Assembly: GCF_013414195.1 (NCBI RefSeq)
Contig: NZ_JAATTV010000010.1
Span: forward strand, 1 to 64,000
Direction: 5' to 3'
Source: Psychrobacter sp. BI730
GTDB taxonomy: Bacteria; Pseudomonadota; Gammaproteobacteria; Pseudomonadales; Moraxellaceae
Length of the DNA: 64,000 nucleotides
How positions within the stretch are numbered: position 1 is the stretch's first letter; every line of letters begins with the position of its first letter. The notes below the pieces were generated by a model that worked only from the letters and a program-made list of their open reading frames with translations, was not told where the DNA came from and made no database searches. The position numbers were made by a program, and so were the translations under genes. Below, in pieces: positions 48,173 to 57,644 of this stretch.

Positions 48173-49870
48173 ATGTCATTAGTCTCTTCTTTAAAACACA
48201 GTATTTTTGTTCGTATCTATGCTGGGCTACTTATAGTCTGCTTGTGTGTGGCATTGTTTGCGCAGTTATTGATGGATACCATCAATAAGGAGCGTGTCCA
48301 GTCCTATCGTGAAAATATGGCAAAGGGCGCGTTTCATTTGGTGAGTGAAGGCATCTCTCACCAAAATAGCGAAGAAGAGCGTGAATATTGGTTATCAGAT
48401 GCGAGTAGTTTGTTTGGTACTACTTTTAAAGTCTTGCCTATTGATGAAGTAGATTTTAGCGCCAGTGAGCTACGCCGTTTTAAAAATGATAATACCGTTG
48501 TACGTTATTTCAACCAGCCTGTATATGCAGATGTTTATTATCGCTTGCCGGATAATAAGAGTGTATTAACAGCGAGAATCTCACAGGTTACCGAGCAGCA
48601 AGTACGGGCAATCGCGGTATTTCTGTTAGATGATTTGTCTTATCACATGACACTGTCGGACAAGCGCGCACGTTTGGCTGAATTGGAGAAAAAGTTTTCT
48701 TTTCCTTTAGCGTTTAAAGCAGTTAATACGCTTGAGTTAGATTCAGATCAGATGGCTCGTCTGCGTCGTGATGAAGTCGTCATATCACTGCAAGATAATA
48801 ACAGTAGTACGAGTAACTCTGCTATTAGGGTAATAGTACCCTCTGAAATCAATGATATGGCAATTTTAATTGGGCCTATACCGTTATTTAACTGGTTCCC
48901 GCTTAACTTAATTATTAGTATGATTCTTATCAGTATGTTCCTAATTAGCTTAGGTGTATATGCACTCATCTTCCCGCTTGAGCGTAAGCTGCAATTGATT
49001 CAGGTAGGTGTGAATGAGGTCAGTCAAGGTAACCTTGATATTCAAGTACAGGTTATTGGTCAAGATGAAATAGCACGTTTGTCAGCAACTTTTAATTCCA
49101 TGACCTCGCATATTAAGCGTTTGATTGAATCACAGCGAGAGCTTACCCGAGCGGTTTCACATGAGCTTCGTACGCCAGTGGCTCGTATTCGATTTGCCGT
49201 AGATATGCTTGCTGATACAGATGACGAAGACTCACGTTTTATGCAGCGTGACTATATTGATGAAGATATTGAATCGCTTAATGGTTTGATTGATGAGATC
49301 TTGACCTATGCTAAGCTTGAGGAAGGGTCACCAAAGTTAGATTTAGAACCAGTAAACTTAAGAGAGCTGTTAGAGCAGATCGAGCGCGAAACCAATGCGC
49401 TAGGTAAATCTATCAAAATAGTAACCAGTTTACCAAATGCAAAAGTCACAGCAGTTGCGGATAGACGCTACTTACACCGTGTGATTCAGAACCTTGCAGG
49501 TAATGCGTTACGCTATGCAGAAACAACCATTATCATTAGTGCAGGTGTCAAAAAAGGCAATGCCTTCGTCAGTGTCGAAGATGATGGACATGGTATTCCT
49601 GAAGCAGATCGCGAAAAAGTGTTTATTCCATTCTCACGCTTAGATGACAGCCGTACACGCGCGTCAGGTGGCTATGGCCTAGGCTTGTCTATTGTATCGC
49701 GCATTGCATTTTGGTTTAATGGTAGTATGAAGGTAGATGAGAGTCGTGAGTTAGGTGGCGCAAGGTTCGTGATGACGTGGCCTATTAAACCATTGACGCA
49801 AATTCTTGCTGCTGATGAATTGACGCAGGAGAAAAGCGAGCGCGACTTCGATACTAAGTTGTCAGATTAG
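48173..49870 (+). CDS. bfmS: BfmS-type sensor histidine kinase
   Basis: The 565-residue inner-membrane kinase has a first helix near 11-35, a periplasmic sensing region of about 200 residues and a second helix near 240-265. A HAMP domain follows, then the phosphoacceptor His330 in SHELRTPVARIRFA, an N box NLAGNALRYA and a G box GYGLGLSIVSR. It is the partner of the BfmR upstream. ATG 48173 is used; a TTG at 48158 adds five residues. The signal is unknown. A 13-bp tandem repeat lies just after the stop. Confidence 0.88.
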   Translation: MSLVSSLKHSIFVRIYAGLLIVCLCVALFAQLLMDTINKERVQSYRENMAKGAFHLVSEGISHQNSEEEREYWLSDASSLFGTTFKVLPIDEVDFSASELRRFKNDNTVVRYFNQPVYADVYYRLPDNKSVLTARISQVTEQQVRAIAVFLLDDLSYHMTLSDKRARLAELEKKFSFPLAFKAVNTLELDSDQMARLRRDEVVISLQDNNSSTSNSAIRVIVPSEINDMAILIGPIPLFNWFPLNLIISMILISMFLISLGVYALIFPLERKLQLIQVGVNEVSQGNLDIQVQVIGQDEIARLSATFNSMTSHIKRLIESQRELTRAVSHELRTPVARIRFAVDMLADTDDEDSRFMQRDYIDEDIESLNGLIDEILTYAKLEEGSPKLDLEPVNLRELLEQIERETNALGKSIKIVTSLPNAKVTAVADRRYLHRVIQNLAGNALRYAETTIIISAGVKKGNAFVSVEDDGHGIPEADREKVFIPFSRLDDSRTRASGGYGLGLSIVSRIAFWFNGSMKVDESRELGGARFVMTWPIKPLTQILAADELTQEKSERDFDTKLSD

Positions 49871-49904
49871 ACCAAGTTATAGGGCTAAGCTATAAGAGCA
49901 AGCT

Positions 49905-49980
49905 ATCAGACTAAATCATCAGGCTAAATTATCAGGCTAAATTATCAGGCTAAATTATCAGGCTAAATTATCAGGCTAGG
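49905..49980. repeat. 13-bp tandem repeat, five copies and a part
   Basis: Units of ATCAGGCTAAATT occur at 49918, 49931, 49944 and 49957. A first variant unit, ATCAGACTAAATC, is at 49905, and a partial unit ATCAGGCTA at 49970. The array starts 35 bp after the bfmS stop codon. The inner units are identical, which indicates recent slippage. Confidence 0.93.
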
Positions 49981-50113
49981 CCATAATTATTAGTCATGAT
50001 ACTAAAGACAATCAGCGTCATCTTAACGGTATAACACGATAGCGCTTTATAGCTAGGTGACGCGCTTGTCGCTATTTTTAAGACAGTTGGACAATGTCAT
50101 AGGAGAGCATAGG

Positions 50114-50293
50114 ATGCCGTATTTATTTGGTGGCTTGGTAGTGTTGAATGCGATTACGCTAGGCTATTATTTATTCTTAAAACAGCCGTCAACGACTCAA
50201 ACACTACAAATAGCTCAGGCTGAAACTACCCAGCCACTAGTTTTCACTAACAGTGCTGAGTATATTCCACCGGCTATTGGTAGCAAAGACTAG
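50114..50293 (+). CDS. Small single-helix membrane protein
   Basis: The 59-residue protein starts MPYLFGGLVVLNAITLGYYL, one membrane helix, followed by a Gln/Thr-rich hydrophilic tail ending in PPAIGSKD. I choose ATG 50114 because AGGAG lies eight bases upstream; a GTG-initiated frame from 50057 (78 residues) is the alternative. I do not recognise a family. It follows bfmS on the same strand after the repeat array and is convergent to the envZ-like gene. Confidence 0.6.
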   Translation: MPYLFGGLVVLNAITLGYYLFLKQPSTTQTLQIAQAETTQPLVFTNSAEYIPPAIGSKD

Positions 50294-50331
50294 CGTTTAC
50301 CTCTTTGCTTATTCAAATTAAAGTCTCATCG

Positions 50332-51807
50332 CTATTTTGAATTTGGCACCGTATTATCTACCTCAGATACATCTTCTACTTCAGCCGCTAGCGTAGTATC
50401 TCCAGCGACTTTAGAGAGTAGGGGAATACGTACGCATACTTGTAGCCCACCTTCAGGGTGGTTGATGGCTTCGACGGTACCGTGATGTAATCGTGCAATA
50501 CGATCAACAATCGCAAGACCTAGTCCGCTACCTTGAGTAGTCCGTGCCGTCTCTCCACGTTCGAACGGTTGCATAATCCGCTCTAATTGATCGTCAGCGA
50601 CACCATCACCGCAATCTCGTACACAAATCACTAGCTGTTCTTGAGCTTCTTTGTTCACCACATTTTCGCTGACCACATCGGTATCTTCGTCTTCGACAGT
50701 TTCTATAAATGTCGGTACAACCGTTGACGATAAATAAATTGGTGGTTTTCCATAACGATTGGCATTATTGACTAAGTTGATAATCAGACGCTTGATGGAT
50801 AATGGACGTACGGGAACGACCTTGTCGCATTCTGACTCATATACAAACTTCATCGGTGCAAACTGCACCATGACTTCATTAAATATAGTGTCTAGGTTGG
50901 TCAAGCTGACTGGCTCATCAGAACCGTCTTTCATAAATGAGATGAACTGCTCCAAAATAGCATCCATATCCTCAATATCGTAAATCAGCCCTTCACGGAA
51001 AAAATCATCTGGTAGCATCTCTGCAGTTAAGCGCATACGTGTCAACGGCGTCCGCAAATCATGTGAGATACCGGCAAGCATTATTGTTCGCTCTTTTTGT
51101 GCCTGATTCAAGGTCGTGAACAGTCGGTTAAACGCCATATTAACTTGACGTATTTCTGTGGGGCCTTTCTGAGTTGGCAGTGTGGTTGCATGACCGAGAC
51201 GAATATAGTTAGTAGCTGCCCGTTGTAGGTAGCGTAGCGGGCGATTTAATTGACGGGCTAATAGAATAATTGTGAGTAGCGATAGGATAGGCAGTCCAAT
51301 CAAAAATAGCACTAATAACGTCGGGCTATACTGCGAATAGTAAACCACAGGTTCACGCACCCAAAAACTGTCATCACGGCTATCTTGTACCCATAGCTGC
51401 GGTGTGGGCTTAAATTTAAAATAGACTTCTACAGGGCGACCAAGCTGTGCACCGATTTCACGTTGTAGTACGTCCGTAAAAAAGCTCACGAATGGCTTGT
51501 CAGCGACTTCTGGAAAGTCACTCGGATTGTTTACCACGACGACATGAGAGTGCTGGTAAATCCATTGGCGTACTTCGGGACGACCTTGCCAGTCTTTATT
51601 AACGCTATTAATCAGCTGCAACTCACTCGTTAAATAGCGTGCATGGTTTTTTAACTCTGGCAGATACAGACTGCGCCAAAAGAACAAAATTGACAAGCTC
51701 ACACTGATAAGCACGATAAAGGCAACCATCAAGGTCGTTAGCCAAGTGTTGGAATAAGAGCGTGGCAGCCAACCTTTACGACGCGGTTTTGGGTTCGGAG
51801 AGATCAT
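50332..51807 (-). CDS. envZ: EnvZ-like sensor histidine kinase without a neighbouring ompR
   Basis: The 491-residue inner-membrane kinase has two helices (about 25-45 and 165-187) around a short periplasmic domain, a HAMP linker (RPLRYLQRAATNYIRLGH), the phosphoacceptor His249 in GISHDLRTPLTRMRLTA, INLVNNANRYG and GSGLGLAIVDR. The cytoplasmic half is EnvZ-like. An insertion of about 25 acidic residues (ETVEDEDTDVVSENVVNKEA) sits in the ATPase domain. EnvZ normally follows ompR in the same operon, but here the upstream gene is rpsP in the opposite direction, so any partner is elsewhere. The name is provisional. Confidence 0.82.
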   Translation of the reverse strand: MISPNPKPRRKGWLPRSYSNTWLTTLMVAFIVLISVSLSILFFWRSLYLPELKNHARYLTSELQLINSVNKDWQGRPEVRQWIYQHSHVVVVNNPSDFPEVADKPFVSFFTDVLQREIGAQLGRPVEVYFKFKPTPQLWVQDSRDDSFWVREPVVYYSQYSPTLLVLFLIGLPILSLLTIILLARQLNRPLRYLQRAATNYIRLGHATTLPTQKGPTEIRQVNMAFNRLFTTLNQAQKERTIMLAGISHDLRTPLTRMRLTAEMLPDDFFREGLIYDIEDMDAILEQFISFMKDGSDEPVSLTNLDTIFNEVMVQFAPMKFVYESECDKVVPVRPLSIKRLIINLVNNANRYGKPPIYLSSTVVPTFIETVEDEDTDVVSENVVNKEAQEQLVICVRDCGDGVADDQLERIMQPFERGETARTTQGSGLGLAIVDRIARLHHGTVEAINHPEGGLQVCVRIPLLSKVAGDTTLAAEVEDVSEVDNTVPNSK

Positions 51808-52233
51808 ATGTGTCCAACAGAGTAAAATAAAAGTTAGTGTGATATAGCCTGTAGTTTTCTAAACATAGTCGTCTTAAGGCGAGTATGTGCGTTAATTTAT
51901 GGCGGTATATCATAGAATAGCATAACCAATAAATAGTACTGATACAGTATGCAATCGATGAGCGAGCCAGATAGTTATTGGAATAGGTATAAAGTTGAGC
52001 TTAAGGATAAATGTATTTAGCAATTGTCTATTTTTCAGAAAGAACGATAGTAATTTATAGAATCTAAAGAAAAACTTTAAAAATAAGCCATTATCATCAG
52101 TTATATTTTACTTAGGTCGTCATTTAAGCTATTGTTAATAAATAATTAAATATGCACAGTTTATGTTTTCAACAAATAAAGACTGTGATATAATTATGCC
52201 CTTTTTGGTATACCTGCGAAAGAGAGAATTCAC
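51808..52233. other. Divergent spacer between envZ-like gene and rpsP
   Basis: About 430 bp, AT-rich, with no ompR remnant. It contains the rpsP promoter near 52166-52194. Confidence 0.5.
52166..52194 (+). promoter_or_regulatory. Likely sigma-70 promoter of rpsP
   Basis: TTTTCA (52166-52171, four of six bases of the -35 consensus) is followed after 17 bp by a perfect TATAAT (52189-52194), 40 bp before the rpsP start codon. Confidence 0.6.
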
Positions 52234-52503
52234 ATGGTTGTTATTCGTTTAGCACGGGGCGGTGCCAAGAAACGCCCATTTTATCAAGTAGTTGTTGCTG
52301 ATCAACGCCGCGCGCGTGACGGTCGCTATATTGAAAACATCGGCTTTTTTAACCCACTCGCTAAAGAGTCTGAAGAAGCAGTACGCCTAAACATGGAAGC
52401 GTACAATGCGTGGATCGCAAAAGGTGCACAACCTTCAGATCGCGTTGCTTCATTAGCAAAAGCTTACAACAAGTCTGCAGCTCAAACTGAAGCAACTGCT
52501 TAA
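52234..52503 (+). CDS. rpsP: Ribosomal protein S16
   Basis: The 89-residue protein begins [20 protein letters not shown] and has the usual length plus a short Ala-rich tail. It is a small-subunit protein and heads the classic rpsP-rimM-trmD-rplS operon. AAAGAGAG precedes the ATG. Confidence 0.97.
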   Translation: MVVIRLARGGAKKRPFYQVVVADQRRARDGRYIENIGFFNPLAKESEEAVRLNMEAYNAWIAKGAQPSDRVASLAKAYNKSAAQTEATA

Positions 52504-52620
52504 GTTTTGGTTGTTACTGAGACGTTCATAGCAAAACTATGACATGACTCAGTAGACTTTAGAATACATAGCGTAACTGGTCTGACCAGGGTGCGCCATT
52601 AACTGTTTATCGCTTTTGAC

Positions 52621-52646
52621 GCAATTGTTTTTGCAATTGCTGTTTT
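52621..52646 (+). terminator. Weak hairpin between rpsP and rimM
   Basis: GCAATTG (52621-52627) and CAATTGC (52634-52640) pair with a six-base loop, followed by TGTTTT. It may reduce transcription into rimM relative to rpsP. Confidence 0.4.
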
Positions 52647-52668
52647 AATCATTGTTAGGTTAGCTGCT

Positions 52669-53202
52669 ATGTCATCTGTTCCAAACGCTAGTGCCCTTAT
52701 GAAAATTGGTCAGCTTAAGAAGCCTTACGGCATTAAAGGCTGGCTTTGGGTATTCAGTGATACGGATGACCGTACAGCGATATTCGACATGAAGCCGTGG
52801 TGGATGAAAACTGCCACTGGCATGAAACCTTTGACTGTGAAGGCTTGGCGTGAGCAAGGAACAGGAATTGTGGCTCAATTTGAGCAGATTCCTGATCGTA
52901 ATGTTGCTGAGACTATGAACGGTGTTACCGTTTGGGTCGAGCAAAACGTCCTACCTGAAACAGCTGAAGACGAATATTATTGGTCGGATTTGGTCAGTCT
53001 GCGCGTGATGAACGAGCAGGATGAGTATCTAGGTAATATCACTGAAATGTTTGAAACCGGTGCCCATGACATCATGCGTGTAACGGCAAATTCAGACAGT
53101 TTAGACAATGAAGAACGCCTGATTCCATGGCATAAGCAAACTGTGATAGAAGTCAATATGACTGAAAAAACAGTGCTTGTGGCATGGCCAAGTGATTACT
53201 GA
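52669..53202 (+). CDS. rimM: 16S rRNA processing protein
   Basis: The 177-residue protein has the N-terminal beta-barrel with KIGQLKKPYGIKGWLWVFSDT (split as KIGQLKKPYGIKGW) and the C-terminal PRC-barrel region EDEYYWSDLVSLRVMN, ending in an acidic segment. RimM helps mature the 30S head together with S19 and is in the rpsP operon as expected. Confidence 0.95.
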   Translation: MSSVPNASALMKIGQLKKPYGIKGWLWVFSDTDDRTAIFDMKPWWMKTATGMKPLTVKAWREQGTGIVAQFEQIPDRNVAETMNGVTVWVEQNVLPETAEDEYYWSDLVSLRVMNEQDEYLGNITEMFETGAHDIMRVTANSDSLDNEERLIPWHKQTVIEVNMTEKTVLVAWPSDY

Positions 53203-53279
53203 TAGCGTTTCTGGCTTTTTAGTCAGACATTATTAGTACTTACACCGATTGTTTTAGCCTTAACGCAAGTAGACATCAG

Positions 53280-54044
53280 ATGTATTTTGCCGTAATTAGT
53301 ATTTTTCCTGAGATGTTTGCCACGATTCGTGAATTTGGAATCACGGGCCGAGCAGTGACTCAAGATCAAGTTACGATTGAATGCATTAATCCACGTGATT
53401 ATACCACCGATAACTATCGCCGTATTGATGAGCGCCCTTATGGGGGTGGTCCTGGGATGGTGATGATGGCTGAGCCATTATCGAAAGCCATTGAGGATGC
53501 ACGATTGCGTGCCAGTCAACATGGTTGCCGTGTCGATAGTGAGCACTGTCCGGTGATCTATATGTCACCGCAAGGGCAAACGCTTAGTGAGAGTAGCGTA
53601 GTCAATATGACTGATTACGATGGCATGATTTTATTATGCGGTCGTTATGAAGGTATTGACGAGCGTTTACTATCACAATATGTCGATATGGAAGTATCGT
53701 TAGGTGATTACGTGTTGACTGGTGGCGAGTTGCCAGCAATGGTGCTGATGGATAGTGTGATACGTCGTCTGCCCGATATCATGGGTGATGACAAGTCAGC
53801 GGAGCAAGACTCTTTTGTCGATGGCTTGCTTGACTGTCCACACTATACTAAGCCGCATGAGTTTGCGGGTATGACGGTTCCTGAGGTATTACTTTCAGGT
53901 CACCATGCCAATATCGCTAAGTGGCGTTTTAGTCAGCAAGTTAGTCGTACGCAAACGCGTCGTCCAGACTTATGGCAAGCGTTTACCCCAACGGTAGAGC
54001 AAGCGAAGTGGTTGAAAGCATTGGCCAAGGCAGATAAAAAGTAG
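53280..54044 (+). CDS. trmD: tRNA (guanine-37-N1)-methyltransferase
   Basis: The 254-residue trefoil-knot enzyme methylates G37 using S-adenosylmethionine. Motifs are [12 protein letters not shown] (about 52-63), [12 protein letters not shown] and the [15 protein letters not shown] loop. It is the third gene of the ribosomal operon. Confidence 0.96.
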   Translation: MYFAVISIFPEMFATIREFGITGRAVTQDQVTIECINPRDYTTDNYRRIDERPYGGGPGMVMMAEPLSKAIEDARLRASQHGCRVDSEHCPVIYMSPQGQTLSESSVVNMTDYDGMILLCGRYEGIDERLLSQYVDMEVSLGDYVLTGGELPAMVLMDSVIRRLPDIMGDDKSAEQDSFVDGLLDCPHYTKPHEFAGMTVPEVLLSGHHANIAKWRFSQQVSRTQTRRPDLWQAFTPTVEQAKWLKALAKADKK

Positions 54045-54249
54045 GTTTTTAAACTCTAACTTTATTGTTACTAGTTTTGATAAACAGTTAACAAACAGAA
54101 TTTTGAGCAATAATAAAACGAGTCATCACATAGTGGCCGTTGGTTATAACCCATTTACGTTGTGTCTCACTATAAAGAGATGCGATTAATTATTACAAAC
54201 AGGTGATATGCGTTAAGCCTCTATTATCTAATGTGAGGAGATAACTCTC

Positions 54250-54669
54250 ATGAGCAACAAGCATCCATTGGTTCAGGTCATCGAAAACGCTCAATTGCTT
54301 GAGCGCCCAAGCTTTGCACCCGGCGATACCGTTGTGGTACAAGTAAAAGTACGTGAAGGTGAGCGTGAGCGTTTACAGGCTTTTGAAGGCGTTGTAATTG
54401 CTAAGCGTAACCGCGGTCTAAACTCAGCGTTTACCGTACGTAAAATCTCAAGCGGCGTTGGTGTTGAGCGTGCATTCCAGTTGCATTCACCAATCATCGA
54501 TAGTATTGAAGTGAAACGCCGCGGTGCTGTTCGCCGTGCGAAACTGTACTACTTACGTGAGCGTTCTGGTAAATCAGCACGTATCCGCGAAAAACTTGCG
54601 CCACGTCCAGCTCAGAAAAAAACTGACGCTGGTGTACCTGATGCAGTTGATACTGCACCTGGTATCTAA
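54250..54669 (+). CDS. rplS: Ribosomal protein L19
   Basis: The 139-residue protein has the L19 core [20 protein letters not shown] (split as [13 protein letters not shown]) and [20 protein letters not shown]. It is about 20 residues longer than E. coli L19 because of a C-terminal tail rich in Pro, Ala and Asp. GAGGAG precedes the ATG. A terminator follows about 125 bp downstream. Confidence 0.96.
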   Translation: MSNKHPLVQVIENAQLLERPSFAPGDTVVVQVKVREGERERLQAFEGVVIAKRNRGLNSAFTVRKISSGVGVERAFQLHSPIIDSIEVKRRGAVRRAKLYYLRERSGKSARIREKLAPRPAQKKTDAGVPDAVDTAPGI

Positions 54670-54793
54670 GCACAAGTTTGCCGTTTTGAATTAGTCCTAT
54701 AATTTTAGGATTGGCTCAAGACAAGGTAATAGTAGATACAAGCCCTTATTCATAGGTTTATTTATAAATAAGCGGGCCATACCAAAAAAGACG

Positions 54794-54830
54794 AAACCCC
54801 AATCTATGCGCAAGCTAGATTGGGGTTTTT
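54794..54830. terminator. Terminator after rplS
   Basis: AAACCCCAATCTA and TAGATTGGGGTTT form a 13-bp stem, followed by TTT. It ends the rpsP operon; little T/A tract exists on the other strand. Confidence 0.85.
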
Positions 54831-54893
54831 GTATGTATAGCATTAATAATTTGAGTTTTATCAGCTCTGATAGTGCCAGTTATAAGCTAAAGT

Positions 54894-55454
54894 TTATTGA
54901 GCATCAAATGTATCGATGCGGTTGACTTGCTCTTTGGACTTACTGTATTTGCGCAGTCTAATGTATAAAGTCTTGGTAACGGTTGCAATGAGCTTTTGCT
55001 GCTCATCAACGATATCGACTTTATATTCACGGAATACCGCTTCGCCTTCTTTTGCTAGATCTTGAATAGTAATAATTTCAGAGCTAGGTATTTTCATGCG
55101 TGCAGTGACTTTGCTATTGCCAGGCGCAATGAAATCAATATGTGAGCTTTTGTCCCACACCACGTAATTACTACCCAGTTGATGCATCAGCATAAGCATA
55201 TAAAAAGGGTCAACCATTGAATATAAGCTACCACCGAACTGAGTACCGACGATATTTTTGTTCAGAGTGTTTAGTCCCATGCTGACTACGCACAAACCCT
55301 GATCGAGACTAATATGATCGATTTTGATACCTGCGCCAATGTATGGTGCATAAGTATTAAGGCGTAGCTTTAATAAATGCGGTGTCAGCAATGGCATGAT
55401 GCTTTGCTTGGCCCGACGTTTCAAAGTCTCAAGGTTGGTAGGTAATACGCTCAT
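54894..55454 (-). CDS. DUF4442 / hotdog-fold thioesterase-like protein
   Basis: The 186-residue protein resembles the DUF4442 group of hotdog-fold acyl-CoA thioesterase-like proteins. It has LRLNTYAPYIGAGIKIDHIS, GTQFGGSLYSMVDPFYML with the hotdog helix, and a central beta segment. The substrate is unknown. It is convergent to rplS and is followed by a terminator between the two. Confidence 0.75.
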   Translation of the reverse strand: MSVLPTNLETLKRRAKQSIMPLLTPHLLKLRLNTYAPYIGAGIKIDHISLDQGLCVVSMGLNTLNKNIVGTQFGGSLYSMVDPFYMLMLMHQLGSNYVVWDKSSHIDFIAPGNSKVTARMKIPSSEIITIQDLAKEGEAVFREYKVDIVDEQQKLIATVTKTLYIRLRKYSKSKEQVNRIDTFDAQ

Positions 55455-55963
55455 AAACTTGTCCTGTTGCCTTTTCTCAATTTTTTGATGGTATCAATAA
55501 TGCGGTTTTACACAGTATCACTGGTAAATAAATCGATAAAAAGTATTTATCATAATTAAAAAGTACTCAGCCCGCTAGCTCTAAAGCGTAACCGAAATGA
55601 CATATTTATGCCCACTTACAAGTAACGATCGTTATTTATTATAACTATCTTTGCTATTCATCTATGTGATAAAAATCTACCTAGATGTAAACAATTATCA
55701 ATAAAATGGTCGTTTATCCTAATTCAAAGTCTATAACAGAGAGATTTTTTACTCATGGTTTTCTATTAAGGTTAATTTTGTCTCAAATAGAAACTTTAGT
55801 TTATATGTTATAATGAGATACATAGTATCTTTAAATGGTTTTAGGTTCGCATTTCATCAAGTCTTGGCATACAATAGTTCGCAGTTTGTAATAGGCGCTT
55901 TGGTCTATGACATTAGAGCAGAGCGTGTGCAGTCAATCAAAGACGTAATCGACACAAGGAAAT
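55455..55963. other. Spacer upstream of the DUF3360 gene
   Basis: About 510 bp, AT-rich. A TATAAT lies at 55809-55814 but no -35 element at the right distance is convincing. I see no gene. Confidence 0.45.
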
Positions 55964-57490
55964 GTGATGAGTAACCCTCAGACCCCCTCTTCAGGGTCTA
56001 ATCCGCCGACCTCGAACGTAAACCACGACAGTCAAGTACAAGGCAGTTATGTAGATTTGCATAAGCCCAGTTCTAGTTTTGACAGTCGTGATGCTTACTT
56101 AAACCATGAATTACAAATCATGCAGCCGAAACGCTGGCGTCCTAATTTACCATTCCGTGATTACCGTTTTGAATACGAAGATACTATTCCAGCAATGGCC
56201 GCGACCATCGGTAAAGTTGTTATGGTGGGCGCCATTGCAGCAACCTTTGCAGGTCCACTCGGCTTAGGTGATGCGTTTGTTCTAGAAAACGTACGCTACG
56301 AGCTATTGATCGTCTCCTTCTTTATTATCTTATTTTCGGGATTTTTATTGCCGACGGCCAACCTCGCTGGTACTCACGGCCCATTAATCCCTCTGATTCC
56401 TATTGTGGTAGCAGCTGGTGGACACCCGATGGCCTTTGGTTTGCTTATCGGTGCTTTTGGTCTGCTCCTCGCAATTAGTAAAGGGGGAAGTTTGCTGGCT
56501 AACTTGACCAGTAAAGGTGTGTGCGGTGGCCTCTTGATTTACTTGGGCTTTATCGGAACCACCTCGCAGGTCAAAAATCTCTTTGCTTGGGCCGAAGGGA
56601 TTGGCATGTCGCATATCGCTTTCTTTATTATTCTGGCGACTATCCTGCTGTATGCACTGCTTGAGCATTGGCAAAAACGCTGGCTCGCGGTTCCGCTAAG
56701 CTGTGTGTTAGGTGGTGGTCTTGCCTTTGCATTGGGCGCACCTTTTGAGTTCAAAACAGCACCAGGTCTACCAAACATGAATCCAATGTATTGGTGGGGC
56801 GAAAACACAGGTTGGATGTTAGGTCTGCCGACGATTGAAAGCTTCATTGTAGTACTGCCGTTTGCTATTTTGGCCGTGGCAATGTGGTCGCCAGATTTCT
56901 TGGGCCATCAGGTGTTCCAAAAAATCAGCTATCCTAAGCGTACTGAAAAAGTGCTTATGGATATTGATGACACCATGACCAGTGCTTCATTTCGTCAGGT
57001 AGTCGGCTCTGTATTGGGCGGCTCCAACTTTGCGTCATCTTGGGGAACGTATATTGTTCCTGCGGCGATTGCTAAACGTCCAATTCCTGCCGGTGCTTTA
57101 TTGACGGCTCTATTTTGTATTATCGCAGGGGTTTGGGGCTATCCGATGGATTTGGCCATTTGGCAACCAGTGATGTGTGTGGCCTTGATCGTTGGGGTGT
57201 TTATTCCATTACTAGAAGCTGGTATGGAGATGACGCGTGAAGGTAAAACCACGCAGTCTGCTGCGATTGTGGTGTTTGCCTCTGCATTGGTGAATCCTGC
57301 CTTTGGTTGGTCACTCACGCTATTGCTTGATAACTTGGGCTTGATTGGCTCTAAAGAACGTAGTGCGAATTTGACTAAGATGAGCCGCTGGATCATACCG
57401 GGTATTATGTTCGTGGTACTGACAGGTGTCATGGCTATCGTCGGTATGCTGCCGGGTATCCCAGCACTGATGGCAAACTTCCGTCATTAG
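55964..57490 (+). CDS. DUF3360-family putative membrane transporter
   Basis: The 508-residue protein has a hydrophilic, Ser/Pro-rich N-terminus of about 65 residues with FRDYRFEYEDTIPA and then about 11-12 hydrophobic helices. Conserved-looking blocks are PTANLAGTHGPLIPLIPIVVAAGGHP (split as PTANLAGTHGPLIPL) and GGSNFASSWGTYIVPAAIA. The layout resembles NCS2/SulP-type anion carriers, and I recall DUF3360 proteins of this length in Vibrio and Psychrobacter. The substrate is unknown. ACAAGG with seven- to eight-base spacing precedes the ATG at 55964. A terminator follows. Confidence 0.75.
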   Translation: MMSNPQTPSSGSNPPTSNVNHDSQVQGSYVDLHKPSSSFDSRDAYLNHELQIMQPKRWRPNLPFRDYRFEYEDTIPAMAATIGKVVMVGAIAATFAGPLGLGDAFVLENVRYELLIVSFFIILFSGFLLPTANLAGTHGPLIPLIPIVVAAGGHPMAFGLLIGAFGLLLAISKGGSLLANLTSKGVCGGLLIYLGFIGTTSQVKNLFAWAEGIGMSHIAFFIILATILLYALLEHWQKRWLAVPLSCVLGGGLAFALGAPFEFKTAPGLPNMNPMYWWGENTGWMLGLPTIESFIVVLPFAILAVAMWSPDFLGHQVFQKISYPKRTEKVLMDIDDTMTSASFRQVVGSVLGGSNFASSWGTYIVPAAIAKRPIPAGALLTALFCIIAGVWGYPMDLAIWQPVMCVALIVGVFIPLLEAGMEMTREGKTTQSAAIVVFASALVNPAFGWSLTLLLDNLGLIGSKERSANLTKMSRWIIPGIMFVVLTGVMAIVGMLPGIPALMANFRH

Positions 57491-57526
57491 TAGTATGTGA
57501 TTGGATAAACGATAATAGAACAAACT

Positions 57527-57550
57527 AAGCCGGCGAAAGCTGGCTTTTTT
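57527..57550 (+). terminator. Terminator after the DUF3360 gene
   Basis: AAGCCGGC-GAAA-GCTGGCTT (one G-T pair) is followed by TTTT and then ATGGG. Confidence 0.85.
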
Positions 57551-57644
57551 ATGGGTAGCGCTGCGATAATAATTGGCTTGTAAAACAATGACTCCCGCCC
57601 CATAACTAGCAGTATTACTAAGATTTTTAAGAGCAATAAATTCT

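Noticed and set aside
49905..49980. Possible CRISPR or multiple terminator
   Set aside because: Plain tandem repeat of 13 bp without spacers or hairpin.
51808..52233. Remnant of ompR upstream of the envZ-like gene
   Set aside because: Six-frame reading by eye gives no receiver or winged-helix motif; the region is AT-rich spacer.
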